NCBI RefSeq assembly: GCF_025152745.1
Contig: NZ_CP104040.1
Coordinates: forward strand, 930,001 to 994,000
DNA length: 64,000 nucleotides
Origin: Rhizobium sp. WSM4643
GTDB lineage: Bacteria; Pseudomonadota; Alphaproteobacteria; Rhizobiales; Rhizobiaceae
Direction of reading: 5' to 3'
The notes beneath the pieces were generated by a model. It searched no databases. It worked only from the letters and a program-made list of their open reading frames with translations, and was not told the origin of the DNA. The position numbers were made by a program, and so were the translations under genes. How positions within the stretch are numbered: position 1 is the stretch's first letter; every line of letters begins with the position of its first letter. Shown here in pieces: positions 51,534-61,277 of the stretch.

Positions 51534-52199
51534 TCAAACCTCGATCGGCTCCTTGCCGCGGGTCGCCTGCATCTCCTTGTAGGCCGGGCGGGACTGGCAG
51601 CGCTCGATCCAGGCTTTGATATTCGGATGCGTTTGGAAAAGCGCCTCCTCGGTCTGGGCGTAGCGCAACACCTCGGCGAGGTTGAGATCGGCGACGGTGA
51701 AGCGGTCGCCGACGATCCATTGCCGGCCGGCAAGATGGCCTTCGAGAACCGCCAGCGGCCTGCGCAGCGAGCGGCAGGAAACCGCGATCGTCTGCTTGCC
51801 CTCTTCGCTGTTTTCGAGCCCGTTATCATAGGTCAGCACGATCTTCACCGTAAGCGGCTCGACCTGCGAAGCCGCCCAGACCGTCCACATCGTCAGCAAT
51901 CCGTCTTCCTCGACGGTTTGGCCGGAAAGCGGTCCGCCATATCGACGCGCGAGATAAAGATTGATCGCCAGCGACTCGTGCATGACGAGATCGCCATCCC
52001 GAATGCTGGGGATCTGCGCCATCGGGTTGACGGCGATGAATTCCGACGACTGCGTGTTGAGCGGCGCCCCGGGCGCTAGCGGATCCGCCAGCCGCCGTGC
52101 TTGCAGCACCGGCACCGAGCGGAATTCGACCCCAAGCTCCTCCGCCATCCAATAGACGCGGGAGGCGCGCGAGCGATAAACTCCGTAGATTGTCAGCAT
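51534..52199 (-). CDS. Glutathione S-transferase family protein
   Basis: A 221-residue GST. Residues 1-85 are the thioredoxin-like domain: [20 protein letters not shown], then [22 protein letters not shown], where the cis-Pro and Glu-Ser glutathione site are seen. The helical part ends with [20 protein letters not shown], the N-capping box. The active-site residue is a Ser or Tyr (VYRSRAS). It is of the YfcG/YghU-like soil group; substrate unknown. It converges on the LysR gene at 50634. Confidence 0.93.
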   Translation of the reverse strand: MLTIYGVYRSRASRVYWMAEELGVEFRSVPVLQARRLADPLAPGAPLNTQSSEFIAVNPMAQIPSIRDGDLVMHESLAINLYLARRYGGPLSGQTVEEDGLLTMWTVWAASQVEPLTVKIVLTYDNGLENSEEGKQTIAVSCRSLRRPLAVLEGHLAGRQWIVGDRFTVADLNLAEVLRYAQTEEALFQTHPNIKAWIERCQSRPAYKEMQATRGKEPIEV

Positions 52200-52638
52200 A
52201 AACGTATCCCCTCGATGTGTCCAAGAGATCGTAAATGCCGGATCAGGCTGGGAGAAGTCCTTGCCGCTGATGGGATGATGAAAGCTTTTGATGCTCCAAA
52301 CAATTGCGATAGAAAAATGCCTGGTTGTGCCAACCGGGCGGCGGTTTTCACAGGACGGAGGAGAGGTGAGTGCCTGATAGGCACCTCAGTCGGTGCTTCT
52401 GTAGGCCGGGGAGAGTGTGGCGGAAACGCGCCCCCTTGTTCCGTCTTCCTCGGCCTTGTGCCGAGGATCCATGCCCGTGGCGGTTGATCGATACGGCGTG
52501 GATGCTCGGCACAAGGCCGAGCATGACGGAGCAAGGGGCGGGCGAAGGAACCACTCACGGCGCAAGCGCTCGTGTCAGGAATGGCGCAAAAACAAGGAGA
52601 TAGCGCATTTTCATGACTCGGGGAAGCAAACGCGTTTG
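52200..52638. other. Intergenic region with a palindromic repeat
   Basis: About 440 bp, mostly without signals apart from the repeat at 52428-52540. The short frames here are made by the repeat and are not genes. Confidence 0.5.
52428..52540. repeat. GAGGATGACGGAG-type palindromic repeat, copy 2
   Basis: GCCCCCTTGTTCCGTCTTCC with CTCGGCCTTGTGCCGAGG on the left and CTCGGCACAAGGCCGAGCAT with GACGGAGCAAGGGG on the right: nested inverted arms as in copy 1 at 45534-45630. Confidence 0.75.
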
Positions 52639-54006
52639 TTACGAGACGCGGTTCCGCTCGACGGTCAGCTGCGCATAAGGCGAGCCGCCGCCCGCCATCT
52701 CGCCGGAGACCTTCTTCTCCCACTGAAAGCCTAAAACCGCGCCTTCGGCGGTCTCCTGGAAAACATTATCGGTGATGACGGCGGTCCCGGCGCCATCGGC
52801 GACCGAGACGGCGCATCCCACAGGCGCCTTGCGCACCACGTTGCCCGTCACAACGACGTTGCGCAGATACGGACCCCAGCCGATCTGCAGGCCCCAGCGC
52901 GGCGCGCCTTCGATCACATTTCCCGAAATCAGCGTATCGGCCTCCGCCGCAATGCCGATGCCGAAACCGACTTCGTGCTTGTAAGGTCCCTTCAGCGTCA
53001 GGTTGCGCACGACATTGCCGGTGACGCTCGCCAGCCGGCCACCCTCGTCGAAATTGGCGATCGAAATGCCGTTTGCCGCCCCGTCGATCATGTTGGCGGA
53101 AACGACGGCGCCTTCGAAGGCGAATTCGACATAGATCGCCGTCTCGCCGGAACGCCGGCACTGGTTGCTGCTGATCTGAATGTCCGAGGCCGAATTGGCG
53201 CGGATCGCCGTGAAGGCGCAGTCGGAGATGTGGTTGTTCGCCACCATCACCCCGTCGGAGCGGAAGATGTTGATGCCGTTACCGTTTTGCCCGGTGCCGC
53301 CATCATTGGCGCGGATGTTGGTTATGCGGTTGCCGGAGACAACGGTGCCGTCCTCCGCCTTCTTCCAGCGATGTACGAGGATGCCGCCATTGCCGCAATC
53401 CGAGACCGTGTTGCCGGTGACCGAGAGGGTGGTGGAGTCCACCGCGTAAAGCCCGGATTGGCCGGCCCCCGAAATGCGGCTGCGCTCGATCCGCCCGCCG
53501 CAGCGCTCCAGTTGCAGGCCGTGCTTGCGGCTGCCGCCGATCTCGCAATTGTCGATCAGCACCTCGTCGACGCCGGTAAATTGCAACAGCCCGCCGGCAT
53601 AGTCGCCAAGCCAGCGGTTGCCGCCGTCGATGACGAGATTGGAAAGCTCGATCCGCCGCACGTTCTCGGCCGCAAACAGATGGCCTTCGCCGGTATAGAC
53701 GATCCGGGAGGCGCCGGGCACGCCAGTGATACGCGTATTATCCGGCAAAGTGAGATTGGAGACCCGGTAGGTACCGGGCGGCAGGAAGACCGGTACGTTC
53801 TCGCGCGCCGCCTGCTCGATCATCTGCTGCAGGTTGCGGGTCTTGCGGTCGCCGCTTTCGGGAATGGCGCGATATTCCACCCCGTCGATTGCCCCGCGCA
53901 GATCGGGCTGAGCGGTCGCCGTCAGCGGTGAGGCAAGCGCGCGCGATGCCGCTCCCGCAACGGCCGAGGCGGCAAGAAAGAGAAGCATGTCGCGGCGTGA
54001 GGGCAT
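52639..54006 (-). CDS. Tat-exported right-handed beta-helix protein (TIGR03808-like)
   Basis: A 455-residue protein. The N-terminus MPSRRDMLLFLAASAVAGAA is a twin-arginine signal. The rest is a parallel beta-helix made of about a dozen turns with a repeated G-N-x-(I/V)-x-(D/N) or V-x-G-N-x-V motif (for example SVTGNTVSDCG and VVSGNRITN). This matches a family of Tat-exported repetitive proteins (TIGR03808) of unknown function; the fold is that of carbohydrate-acting pectate-lyase-like enzymes. No catalytic site can be assigned. Start 54006 follows AAGAGATCC; the extension to 54060 would put the RR motif too far in. Confidence 0.9.
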   Translation of the reverse strand: MPSRRDMLLFLAASAVAGAASRALASPLTATAQPDLRGAIDGVEYRAIPESGDRKTRNLQQMIEQAARENVPVFLPPGTYRVSNLTLPDNTRITGVPGASRIVYTGEGHLFAAENVRRIELSNLVIDGGNRWLGDYAGGLLQFTGVDEVLIDNCEIGGSRKHGLQLERCGGRIERSRISGAGQSGLYAVDSTTLSVTGNTVSDCGNGGILVHRWKKAEDGTVVSGNRITNIRANDGGTGQNGNGINIFRSDGVMVANNHISDCAFTAIRANSASDIQISSNQCRRSGETAIYVEFAFEGAVVSANMIDGAANGISIANFDEGGRLASVTGNVVRNLTLKGPYKHEVGFGIGIAAEADTLISGNVIEGAPRWGLQIGWGPYLRNVVVTGNVVRKAPVGCAVSVADGAGTAVITDNVFQETAEGAVLGFQWEKKVSGEMAGGGSPYAQLTVERNRVS

Positions 54007-54258
54007 CCCGGGATCTCTTGTTACAACGCGTCCGTAGCAGGAAGCGTGCCAGGCGGGCATGTGTTTTTTCGGCGCAAGCTGGGCAAAGGCCGATGAAATA
54101 GCCGTTTATGACCGAGGCTGACAGCAGGATCTCGCCGCTTTTATTGTCCTCTTGTTCACTCTTTCATTTAAGCAAGCCGAAGGAAATGAGGACTACTTTT
54201 AAGGGAAATTCTATGGCGAGTGCGGGAAACGGCCTTCGGCCGCAGGGGGAATGGCATC

Positions 54259-56556
54259 ATGCACGAATTGGCTGCCAGGCGATGGGAATCAACCGATGCC
54301 CTGACGGCCGAAACGCGACGCATCGTCGCCGCGACGGAGGCAATGATGGCATCGACCGCCCACCAGCTTTCCGAGGGCATCGAGAACCTGCGCCTCAAGG
54401 CGATCCTCCACGAACTTCCGGATTTCCTCTACGTCAAGGATCGTGACAGCCGCTTCGTCTTCGCCAACGCCGTCACCGCCAGCAGCCTTGGCTTGGAGAG
54501 CGCTGCACTGATCACCGGCAAGCGCGATTTCGACCTGTTCGATTTCGAGACGGCGTGCCGCCATTTCGACATCGAGCAGCAGATCATGGCGACGGGCCAA
54601 GCCCGCATCGACATGGAGGAATCCTACGTCCTTCCCGGCAGCAGAAGGCCGATTTGCCGACTGACCTCGAAGATACCACTGCGCAACGATCGCGGCGAGA
54701 TCCTTGGTCTGATCGGTGTTTCCCGTGATATCACTGAACGCAAGCGCCAGGAGGATCTGCATCGCGGCCAGGCGAGCCTGCTCGAAATGATCGCCCGCAA
54801 CGAGCCGTTGCCGATGATCCTCGAGGCGCTCGTACTGATGATCGAGGCGCAGCTGGATGGGATTGACGGCTCGGTGCTGCTGCTCGACGGCGAGGGCACG
54901 AGGCTCTATCACGGTGCCTCTCCCAATCTCCCCGGCGGCTACAGCCGCCTCATCGATGGTGTCACGATCGGGCCCAAGGTCGGCTCCTGCGGCACCGCTG
55001 CGTGGCGCGGTCAGACCGTGATCGTCGACGACGTGATGAGCGATCCGCTCTGGGAGGATTTTCGCGCGTTGATCGCGCCGTTCGGCTTCCGCTCCTGCTG
55101 GTCGACGCCGATCGCCACATCGCAGAACAATGTGCTCGGCACGTTTGCGCTCTATTCCAGGGAAGTCCGCCGTCCCACCGAGCAAGAAATGACGCTGGTG
55201 GCGCTCGCCACCCATATCGCCGGCATCGCCATCGAACGCAAGCGTGTCGATGACCGCATTCATTTCATGGCCCATCATGACGATCTGACGGGCCTGCCGA
55301 ACCGCGCTTTCCTGAAGGAACGGCTGGCGAGCATTCTCGACCAGGCCCGGCGCAACAACCGCAAGGTGACCGTCGCCTATATCGATCTCGACAATTTCAA
55401 GGACATCAACGACGGCCGCGGCCACGCCGCCGGCGACGAGGTTCTCAAAGAGATCGCCGCCCGCATGGCCAACAGCGTCAGGGCGTCCGATATGGTGGTG
55501 CGTCTCGGCGGCGACGAATTCCTCGTCGTGCTGGTCCATCAGTCGAGCCACGATGCCGGCATCACGCGCCGCCTTCGCGATCTGCAAAAGGCGATCAACC
55601 GGCCGATCCGCGGCGCGGACGGCGAGATCACCGTCACCTCCAGCATTGGCGTTGCCGCCTTCCCCTTCGATGGAGCGACCTCGGAAGAGCTTCTCGCCAA
55701 TGCCGACCGCGCCATGTACCGCGCCAAGGAGCTCGGTCGCAATACATTGCAACATCACGATGGCGGCGGCACGCTTGTGGGAATGCCACTCGGCGAGCAG
55801 GGGGAGCTGCACCAGGCGATCACTGGCCAGCAGTTGTTCCTGCAATACCAGCCGCAGGTCGATGTCTCCACCGGCCGCATCACCGGGCTGGAGGCGCTGG
55901 TGCGCTGGAACCATCCGGCAAAGGGCAGGGTGCCGCCGGTTAATTTCATACCGCTTGCCGAAGAGACCGGCCTTATCGTTTCCCTCGGTCTGTGGGTGCT
56001 GAACGAGGCCTGCCGCCAGGCACGCCTCTGGCAGGACATGGGCCTGACGCCGCTGACGATCGCCGTCAACGTCTCTGCCAAGCAGTTCGCCGATCCGGAT
56101 TTCGCAACCCATGTCACTGAAGCGCTGGAGCGCCACCGCCTGCAGTCCCGCTGGCTGGAGCTTGAAGTCACCGAAAGCGTGGTGATGCAGGATGCCGAAC
56201 GCGCGCTCGCCATGATGGAAACGCTGCGGGGGCTGGGCGTCCGCCTGTCGATCGACGATTTCGGCTCCGGCTATTCCAGTCTGGCGGCGCTGAAGACCTT
56301 CCCCTTCGATCGCCTGAAAATGGACCGCTCGCTGGTCGAGGCGCTGCCGGGTGACAAAACCGCCGTCGCCATCGCCTCGGCAGTCATCTCGCTGGCGCGG
56401 ACGCTGAAGCTCTCGGTTCTCGCCGAAGGCGTCGAGACCGACGCTCAGATGGATTTCCTGCGCCAGGCGCACTGCGAAGAGGCGCAAGGCTTCCGCTTCT
56501 CTAAACCGGTCTCCCCGGAGGAGATCCCGGCATTGCTGCGGGCGCGGAGCCTCTGA
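54259..56556 (+). CDS. PAS-GAF-GGDEF-EAL signalling protein
   Basis: A 765-residue cytoplasmic cyclic-di-GMP enzyme with no transmembrane helices. Order: PAS (about 48-165; LPDFLYVKDRDSRFVFAN), GAF (about 172-330), GGDEF (about 335-500) and EAL (about 515-755). The cyclase site is intact (LGGDEF, 417-421) and preceded by an RxxD inhibitory site (Arg408-Asp411). The phosphodiesterase site is intact too (EALVRW at 545, IDDFG at 665, Lys687, EGVE at 723). It could make and break cyclic di-GMP under PAS/GAF control. ATG 54259 follows GGGGGAATGG; GTG 54220 is an alternative. Confidence 0.94.
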   Translation: MHELAARRWESTDALTAETRRIVAATEAMMASTAHQLSEGIENLRLKAILHELPDFLYVKDRDSRFVFANAVTASSLGLESAALITGKRDFDLFDFETACRHFDIEQQIMATGQARIDMEESYVLPGSRRPICRLTSKIPLRNDRGEILGLIGVSRDITERKRQEDLHRGQASLLEMIARNEPLPMILEALVLMIEAQLDGIDGSVLLLDGEGTRLYHGASPNLPGGYSRLIDGVTIGPKVGSCGTAAWRGQTVIVDDVMSDPLWEDFRALIAPFGFRSCWSTPIATSQNNVLGTFALYSREVRRPTEQEMTLVALATHIAGIAIERKRVDDRIHFMAHHDDLTGLPNRAFLKERLASILDQARRNNRKVTVAYIDLDNFKDINDGRGHAAGDEVLKEIAARMANSVRASDMVVRLGGDEFLVVLVHQSSHDAGITRRLRDLQKAINRPIRGADGEITVTSSIGVAAFPFDGATSEELLANADRAMYRAKELGRNTLQHHDGGGTLVGMPLGEQGELHQAITGQQLFLQYQPQVDVSTGRITGLEALVRWNHPAKGRVPPVNFIPLAEETGLIVSLGLWVLNEACRQARLWQDMGLTPLTIAVNVSAKQFADPDFATHVTEALERHRLQSRWLELEVTESVVMQDAERALAMMETLRGLGVRLSIDDFGSGYSSLAALKTFPFDRLKMDRSLVEALPGDKTAVAIASAVISLARTLKLSVLAEGVETDAQMDFLRQAHCEEAQGFRFSKPVSPEEIPALLRARSL

Positions 56557-56559
56557 GCT

Positions 56560-57531
56560 CTATTTTACAAGCTTGCCGATCGCCTCGATCTCGTTCGTCC
56601 ATATGCCCGCCGCATAGTTTGGCGGCAGCCGCGCCAGTTGCGCGGGGTCGTCGATGCCGGTGGAAAAATCGCTGCCGCGATAGGGGCCGAGCACGAAAAC
56701 CTCGGTCCCGGCATCTGCCATCCGGTTGAGAAAACGATCCGGCCAGCCCCAGAGCCATGGCGCGATATTGATCGGTACCAGCATCATCGCATGTTTGCAC
56801 TCGTTCGGCAGCAGGCCGATCCAGCCATAGCCGATATAGCCGGTGAGGCAGCCCTTCAGGCTCTTGCGCGAGGCGGTCTTGATATCGGGCACGAGCCGGC
56901 GGAGCACGTCGATCGGCTCGTCACCGCCATAGACGATGATCTCGGCCCGCCGCTCAGTGGAAAGCCCGTTGAGCACGGTGGCGAGCTTTTTGCCCTCGGA
57001 GGGATCGCGGCTCTTGACGTTGATGAGGAAGCGCCGATCCGGAAAGGTCGAGAGTACCTCGGCTAGGGTTGGCATCATGCCGACGCCCCGGCCGCGAAAG
57101 GGAAAAGTCTTGCCGTCATCGGCGGTATAACCATAGCCGATGTCGAGCCTCTTCATGTCAGCCATCGAATGCTCGCGGGTGACGCCATGGCCGTCGGTGC
57201 GGCAATCGAGCGTCCAGTCGTGAAAAACTGCGAACTGCCCGTCCGTCGTCGGATGCACGTCGATCTCGATGATATCGGCGCCGGCCGCAAAGCCTGCCTG
57301 CATCGACGGAAGCGTGTTTTCGAGATAGCCGTGTTTCGGCGCCAGCATGCGGCTCGCCGTGCAGGTGTCGTTCTTGAGATCGGTCTCGTCGAACCGCTGT
57401 GCGATGCCGCGATGCGCAAGCAGCACCGGTTTTCCCGGCCGATGTTGCGCCAGCAGGCTGGTATTGTTGAGGTAGATGCCCGCCGCGGCGACGGCGATTG
57501 CCGCCGCACAATAGAAAAGCTTCCTGCCCAA
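56560..57531 (-). CDS. Glycerophosphodiester phosphodiesterase
   Basis: A 323-residue membrane-anchored or periplasmic GDPD with an N-terminal signal-anchor (FYCAAAIAVAAAGIYLNN). The TIM-barrel active-site residues are visible: LLAHRGIAQRFDET (His, Arg), IIEIDVHPTTDGQFAVFHD (Glu, Asp, His), and RRFLINVKSRDPSEGKK. It releases glycerol-3-phosphate from glycerophosphodiesters or polar lipids. The start is likely TTG 57531, with GAGGGGG 7 nt upstream and the signal sequence beginning there; a TTG at 57564 is an alternative. It converges on the PAS-GAF-GGDEF-EAL gene. Confidence 0.9.
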   Translation of the reverse strand: MGRKLFYCAAAIAVAAAGIYLNNTSLLAQHRPGKPVLLAHRGIAQRFDETDLKNDTCTASRMLAPKHGYLENTLPSMQAGFAAGADIIEIDVHPTTDGQFAVFHDWTLDCRTDGHGVTREHSMADMKRLDIGYGYTADDGKTFPFRGRGVGMMPTLAEVLSTFPDRRFLINVKSRDPSEGKKLATVLNGLSTERRAEIIVYGGDEPIDVLRRLVPDIKTASRKSLKGCLTGYIGYGWIGLLPNECKHAMMLVPINIAPWLWGWPDRFLNRMADAGTEVFVLGPYRGSDFSTGIDDPAQLARLPPNYAAGIWTNEIEAIGKLVK

Positions 57532-57627
57532 AGTTGATCCCCCTCTGGTTGTATCGACGAGCAAGTGCTAGAAAGCGATTCCGGTTGTTCTTGGGCTGTT
57601 TTCCGGTTTTTCTATGCTGCGACGCCA

Positions 57628-58473
57628 ATGAGACTGATCGCTATGGAATTTGACGACGGCGAGCTCATCCATTTCGAAGCGCACGGCGCCGCTCCGTTGC
57701 CGCCGGCAGCGGTCGACGGTCATGTCGCGCATGACGGTGCCCGTATCTGGTACGCAAGTTACGGCGCCGGCCCTCCTGTCATCCTGCTGCATGGTGGCCT
57801 CGGCAACAGCGGCAACTGGGGCTATCAAGTCCCGGCACTCTTGCGCAGCGGCCGCCGCGTCGTGCTGATCGACAGCCGCGGCCATGGAAGAAGCAGCCGC
57901 GATGACCGTCCCTATACTTATGAGCTGATGGCTTCAGACGTGCTCGCCGTCATGGATGAGCTGCATCTCGACAAGGCGGCGATCGTCGGCTGGAGCGACG
58001 GCGCCTGCATCGCTCTGATTCTCGCCATGACGGCGCCGTCCCGTGTCGAGGGTGTCTTTTTCTTCGCCTGCAACATGGATCCGAGCGGCACGCGGGAATT
58101 CGCGCCGATACCGGTCATCGACCGTTGCTTCAGCCGTCATGCCAGGGATTATGCCGCATTGTCCGCCACTCCGGACGATTTCAATGCCTTCGTCGAGGCG
58201 GTCAGCCTGATGATGCGGACGGAGCCGAACTATCAGGCCGCCGACTTGGGCCTGATCCGCGTGCCGGTCGCGATCGTGCTTGGCGAGCACGACGAATTCA
58301 TCAAGCCCGACCATGCCGAATATCTTGCCCGCAGCATTCCGAACGCCGAGATAATCTATCTCAAAGGCGTCGGCCATTTCGCGCCGCTGCAGCGGCCGGC
58401 TGATTTCAACGCCGCGGTGGTCGCCTTCCTGGATGACATCGGCACACGAAAAAATGAAGACTTGCGGCGTTGA
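57628..58473 (+). CDS. Alpha/beta hydrolase
   Basis: A 281-residue alpha/beta hydrolase. VILLHGGLGNSGNWGYQV is the oxyanion loop, Ser in GWSDGA the nucleophile (Gly-x-Ser-x-Gly), GEHDEFIKPD carries the acid and GVGHFAP the His. It resembles the proline iminopeptidase / ester hydrolase type, with substrate unknown. It is divergent from the phosphodiesterase gene. The start is uncertain: ATG 57628 and ATG 57643 are both possible and neither has a strong Shine-Dalgarno. Confidence 0.88.
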   Translation: MRLIAMEFDDGELIHFEAHGAAPLPPAAVDGHVAHDGARIWYASYGAGPPVILLHGGLGNSGNWGYQVPALLRSGRRVVLIDSRGHGRSSRDDRPYTYELMASDVLAVMDELHLDKAAIVGWSDGACIALILAMTAPSRVEGVFFFACNMDPSGTREFAPIPVIDRCFSRHARDYAALSATPDDFNAFVEAVSLMMRTEPNYQAADLGLIRVPVAIVLGEHDEFIKPDHAEYLARSIPNAEIIYLKGVGHFAPLQRPADFNAAVVAFLDDIGTRKNEDLRR

Positions 58474-58688
58474 GCCGCGGCAGCGCAATTTCATAAGAAT
58501 TCAGTAACTTTTTCGGAACGGCAAACGTAGGGTCCTGTAGGAAGGATTCGTTTTGTCGTTCGCTCACGAAGACCTTCGAGCCGCCGCCCGCTCAGGTGAT
58601 TTCCTGTGCATGGGTAGGTTGCGCGGCCCGATGGCGTGTGCTCGATCCGCGGCTCCTCCACTTGTCTTGAGAAGGCCACGGAGCAGGA

Positions 58689-60047
58689 ATGATCAGTATC
58701 GATATTGACGAGCGAGTTTCCATCGCGCGAAAATCGCTGAGCGACGCTATGAGTTTTCAGGCCTCGGGCGATCTCGAAAGCGCCGAGAAAGCCTATGTCC
58801 GAGTCCTCCACAAGGACTATCGTACGATAGACATCCTACCGCTGCTGGCGAATGTCGTCGCAAAGAGAGGTGATGCAGAAACCGCTCTTTACTACTGGAA
58901 CAAGCTGCTCGGCCTCAATCCCGGCCATCTCGTCGCCCTGATGGAAAAAGGTGCGCTGCTGCGTCAGCTCGGCCGGTCGGCGGAAGCGGTCGGCTGCTAT
59001 GAGATGGCACGTGGCCTGTCACCGGAAAATCCTCTCGTGCGCAACAACCTCGCCGTCGCACTGGCCGATTCCGGCCGGCAGCCGGAGGCGCTGGCGGAAT
59101 TCCGTCATGTTCTGCGGTTGCAGCCGGACAATATCAATGCCCGGCATCAGATAAGACGGATCTCCTCGTTGATCGTGCCCTTCTGGCACATCGCCATGAT
59201 GAACGACACTCGACGCAACGATGCCTTTGAAGCGGCAATCCGCCTTGCCATAGAGCTGCGCGGAGCCGATGCGCAGATCCTCGATATCGGCGCGGGGAGC
59301 GGCCTGTTGTCGATGATGGCGGCGCGCGCCGGCGCCACCAATATCGCGACCTGTGAGAGTGTGCCGGCCATAGCGCAGACGGCGGAGAGGATCATCGCCG
59401 CCAATGGCTATCGCGAGCAGATCGACATCTTCGAAAAGTCCTCGACCGAACTTTCTGTCGGCAGAGAGATGAAAGCCCGCGCCGACATCCTGATTTCCGA
59501 GATTCTTTCGAGCGATCTCCTTGCTGAAGGCGTGCTGAAAACCTTCGAGGACGCCCACGCCCGGCTGGTCCGCGAGGACGCGATCGTCATTCCACGCGCC
59601 GCCTCCGCCATCGGCTGCCTGGTTGCCAGCGAAACGCTCTCCAACTATGCCCATGTCGGCGACGTCTCCGGCTTCGACATGTCGCAGTTCAATGCGCTTG
59701 CCCCTTTGCGCCTGCCCGTTCACGGCACGATGACCGAGTGGACCAGGCTTTCGGACGATTTCGAGATCGCTGCAGTGGATCTCACCGCCCGCAAACATTC
59801 TGCAGCGCTGCGCAAGATAACGGTGCCTGTGCAGGCAAACGGCACCGCCGTCGGAGTCGTCCAGTGGATGAAGGTCGATCTGATCGAGGGTGTGGTTTTC
59901 GATAACCACCCCGACGGCTATCATGATGGAGGATGGCTCCAGGTTCTTCACACTTTCCCGCAGCCGGTCGACGTCCATGCAGGTAGCTCGCTGGACATGC
60001 TGGTTGGCCACGACGGAACGAGCCTGCTGATGACGCCGATCGCCTGA
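58689..60047 (+). CDS. TPR protein fused to a PRMT7/PRMT9-like methyltransferase
   Basis: A 452-residue soluble protein. Residues 1-155 are TPR-like helical pairs (ASGDLESAEKAYVRVLHKDY; LGRSAEAVGCYEMARGLSPEN; SGRQPEALAEFRHVLRLQPD). Residues 160-450 follow the protein arginine methyltransferase (PRMT) plan: an N-terminal WHIAMMNDTRRNDAF, AdoMet motif ILDIGAGSGLLSMMA (197-211), acidic Glu223, and a double-E loop SEILSSDLLAE with Glu271 and Glu280 exactly nine apart as in PRMT1. The late segment GGWLQVLHTF stands where the THW loop is, with Gly for His. It may methylate Arg in proteins or another acceptor. GGAG is 5 nt before ATG 58689. Neighbours give no hint. Confidence 0.88.
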   Translation: MISIDIDERVSIARKSLSDAMSFQASGDLESAEKAYVRVLHKDYRTIDILPLLANVVAKRGDAETALYYWNKLLGLNPGHLVALMEKGALLRQLGRSAEAVGCYEMARGLSPENPLVRNNLAVALADSGRQPEALAEFRHVLRLQPDNINARHQIRRISSLIVPFWHIAMMNDTRRNDAFEAAIRLAIELRGADAQILDIGAGSGLLSMMAARAGATNIATCESVPAIAQTAERIIAANGYREQIDIFEKSSTELSVGREMKARADILISEILSSDLLAEGVLKTFEDAHARLVREDAIVIPRAASAIGCLVASETLSNYAHVGDVSGFDMSQFNALAPLRLPVHGTMTEWTRLSDDFEIAAVDLTARKHSAALRKITVPVQANGTAVGVVQWMKVDLIEGVVFDNHPDGYHDGGWLQVLHTFPQPVDVHAGSSLDMLVGHDGTSLLMTPIA

Positions 60048-60244
60048 GCAACGGCCTTCTGTCGCAGCCACGGAGGGTCAGCATGGCCGTCTTCAGGAAA
60101 GGCGGCCATGCTCGGTACTGTCCGAGTGTTTTCGACCAACGTCACGACGGAGACGAGCTTGCGCAGTGATCGCTTCCGGTGCATTCGCCAGTCCCTTCTT
60201 CCCGCCCTCTGGCCTCGCGCCCATTTCCCGCTATCTCTCGTTTC

Positions 60245-61255
60245 ATGAGACCTGATGCGCTGCTCTATCCCGCCCCGGAGGGGCTCTATTGCCCGGAAGG
60301 CGGCTTTTATGTCGATCCGGTGCGGCCAGTCGAGCAGGCGCTCGTCACCCATGGTCATTCGGACCATGCCCGCCCGGGCCATGTGAACGTGCTTGCGACC
60401 CGCCAGACGCTCGACATCATGCGCCTGCGTTACGGCGATGGTTTCTGCGCCAGCGAGCAGGCCGCCGCCTTCGGCGAGGAACTGCTGGTCAACAGCGTCA
60501 AGGTGAGCTTTCATCCGGCCGGCCATGTGCTCGGCTCCGCCCAGATCGCCATCGAGAAGAACGGCACCCGGATCGTCGTCTCCGGCGATTACAAACGCCG
60601 CCCCGACCCGACCTGCGCGGCCTATGTGCCGGTTGCCTGCGATGTCTTCATCACCGAGGCGACTTTCGGCCTGCCGGTCTTCCATCATCCCGATCCGATG
60701 GAGGAGACGGCCAAGCTGCTGGCATCGCTCAGGCAATTTCCCGAGCGCACCCATCTCGTCGGCGCCTATGCGCTCGGCAAGGCCCAGCGCGTCATCCGGC
60801 TGCTGCGCGATGCCGGTTATGCCGAACCGATCTATATCCACGGCGCCATGGAAAAACTCTGCGACTATTACATCGAGCAGGGCATCGATCTCGGCGAGCT
60901 GCTGCCGGCGACGATCGAAAGCCGCGACAAGTCCGCCTTCAAGGGGGCGGTCGTCATCGGCCCGTCATCGGCCTTCGCCGATCGCTGGGCCCGGCGCTTT
61001 AACGAGCCGCTGCCGGCCTTCGCCTCCGGCTGGATGATGGTGCGCCAGCGCGCCAAACAGCTCGGCGTCGAACTGCCGCTCGTCATATCCGATCATTGCG
61101 ACTGGCCGGAGCTGACGGAAACCATCCGGGAATTGCACCCGGCCGAGGTCTGGGTGACGCATGGCCGCGAGGAGGCCCTGGTGCGCTGGTGCCAATTGCA
61201 GGGCATCAGGGCGAAACCGCTGCATCTGGTGGGTTATGAGGACGAGGGCGATTGA
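60245..61255 (+). CDS. Ligase-associated DNA exonuclease (MBL/beta-CASP fold)
   Basis: A 336-residue metallo-beta-lactamase fold nuclease of the type found beside bacterial ATP-dependent DNA ligases. THGHSDHARPGH (His36, His38, Asp40, His41) is the metal motif, then HPAGHVLGSAQI and SGDYKRRPDPTC; later motifs of the beta-CASP part include YIHGAMEKLCDYY and VISDHCDW. It is not the longer tRNA/mRNA processing RNase J. It should trim DNA ends in repair together with the downstream ligase. Start is ATG 60245 (MRPDALLYPAPEG); the upstream frame is out of family. Confidence 0.93.
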   Translation: MRPDALLYPAPEGLYCPEGGFYVDPVRPVEQALVTHGHSDHARPGHVNVLATRQTLDIMRLRYGDGFCASEQAAAFGEELLVNSVKVSFHPAGHVLGSAQIAIEKNGTRIVVSGDYKRRPDPTCAAYVPVACDVFITEATFGLPVFHHPDPMEETAKLLASLRQFPERTHLVGAYALGKAQRVIRLLRDAGYAEPIYIHGAMEKLCDYYIEQGIDLGELLPATIESRDKSAFKGAVVIGPSSAFADRWARRFNEPLPAFASGWMMVRQRAKQLGVELPLVISDHCDWPELTETIRELHPAEVWVTHGREEALVRWCQLQGIRAKPLHLVGYEDEGD

Positions 61256-61277
61256 GGATGGAGTTTCTTGCTGAAAA

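Noticed and set aside
54289..56487. Leftward 732-codon frame over the PAS-GAF-GGDEF-EAL gene
   Set aside because: Antisense shadow without domain or ribosome-binding site.
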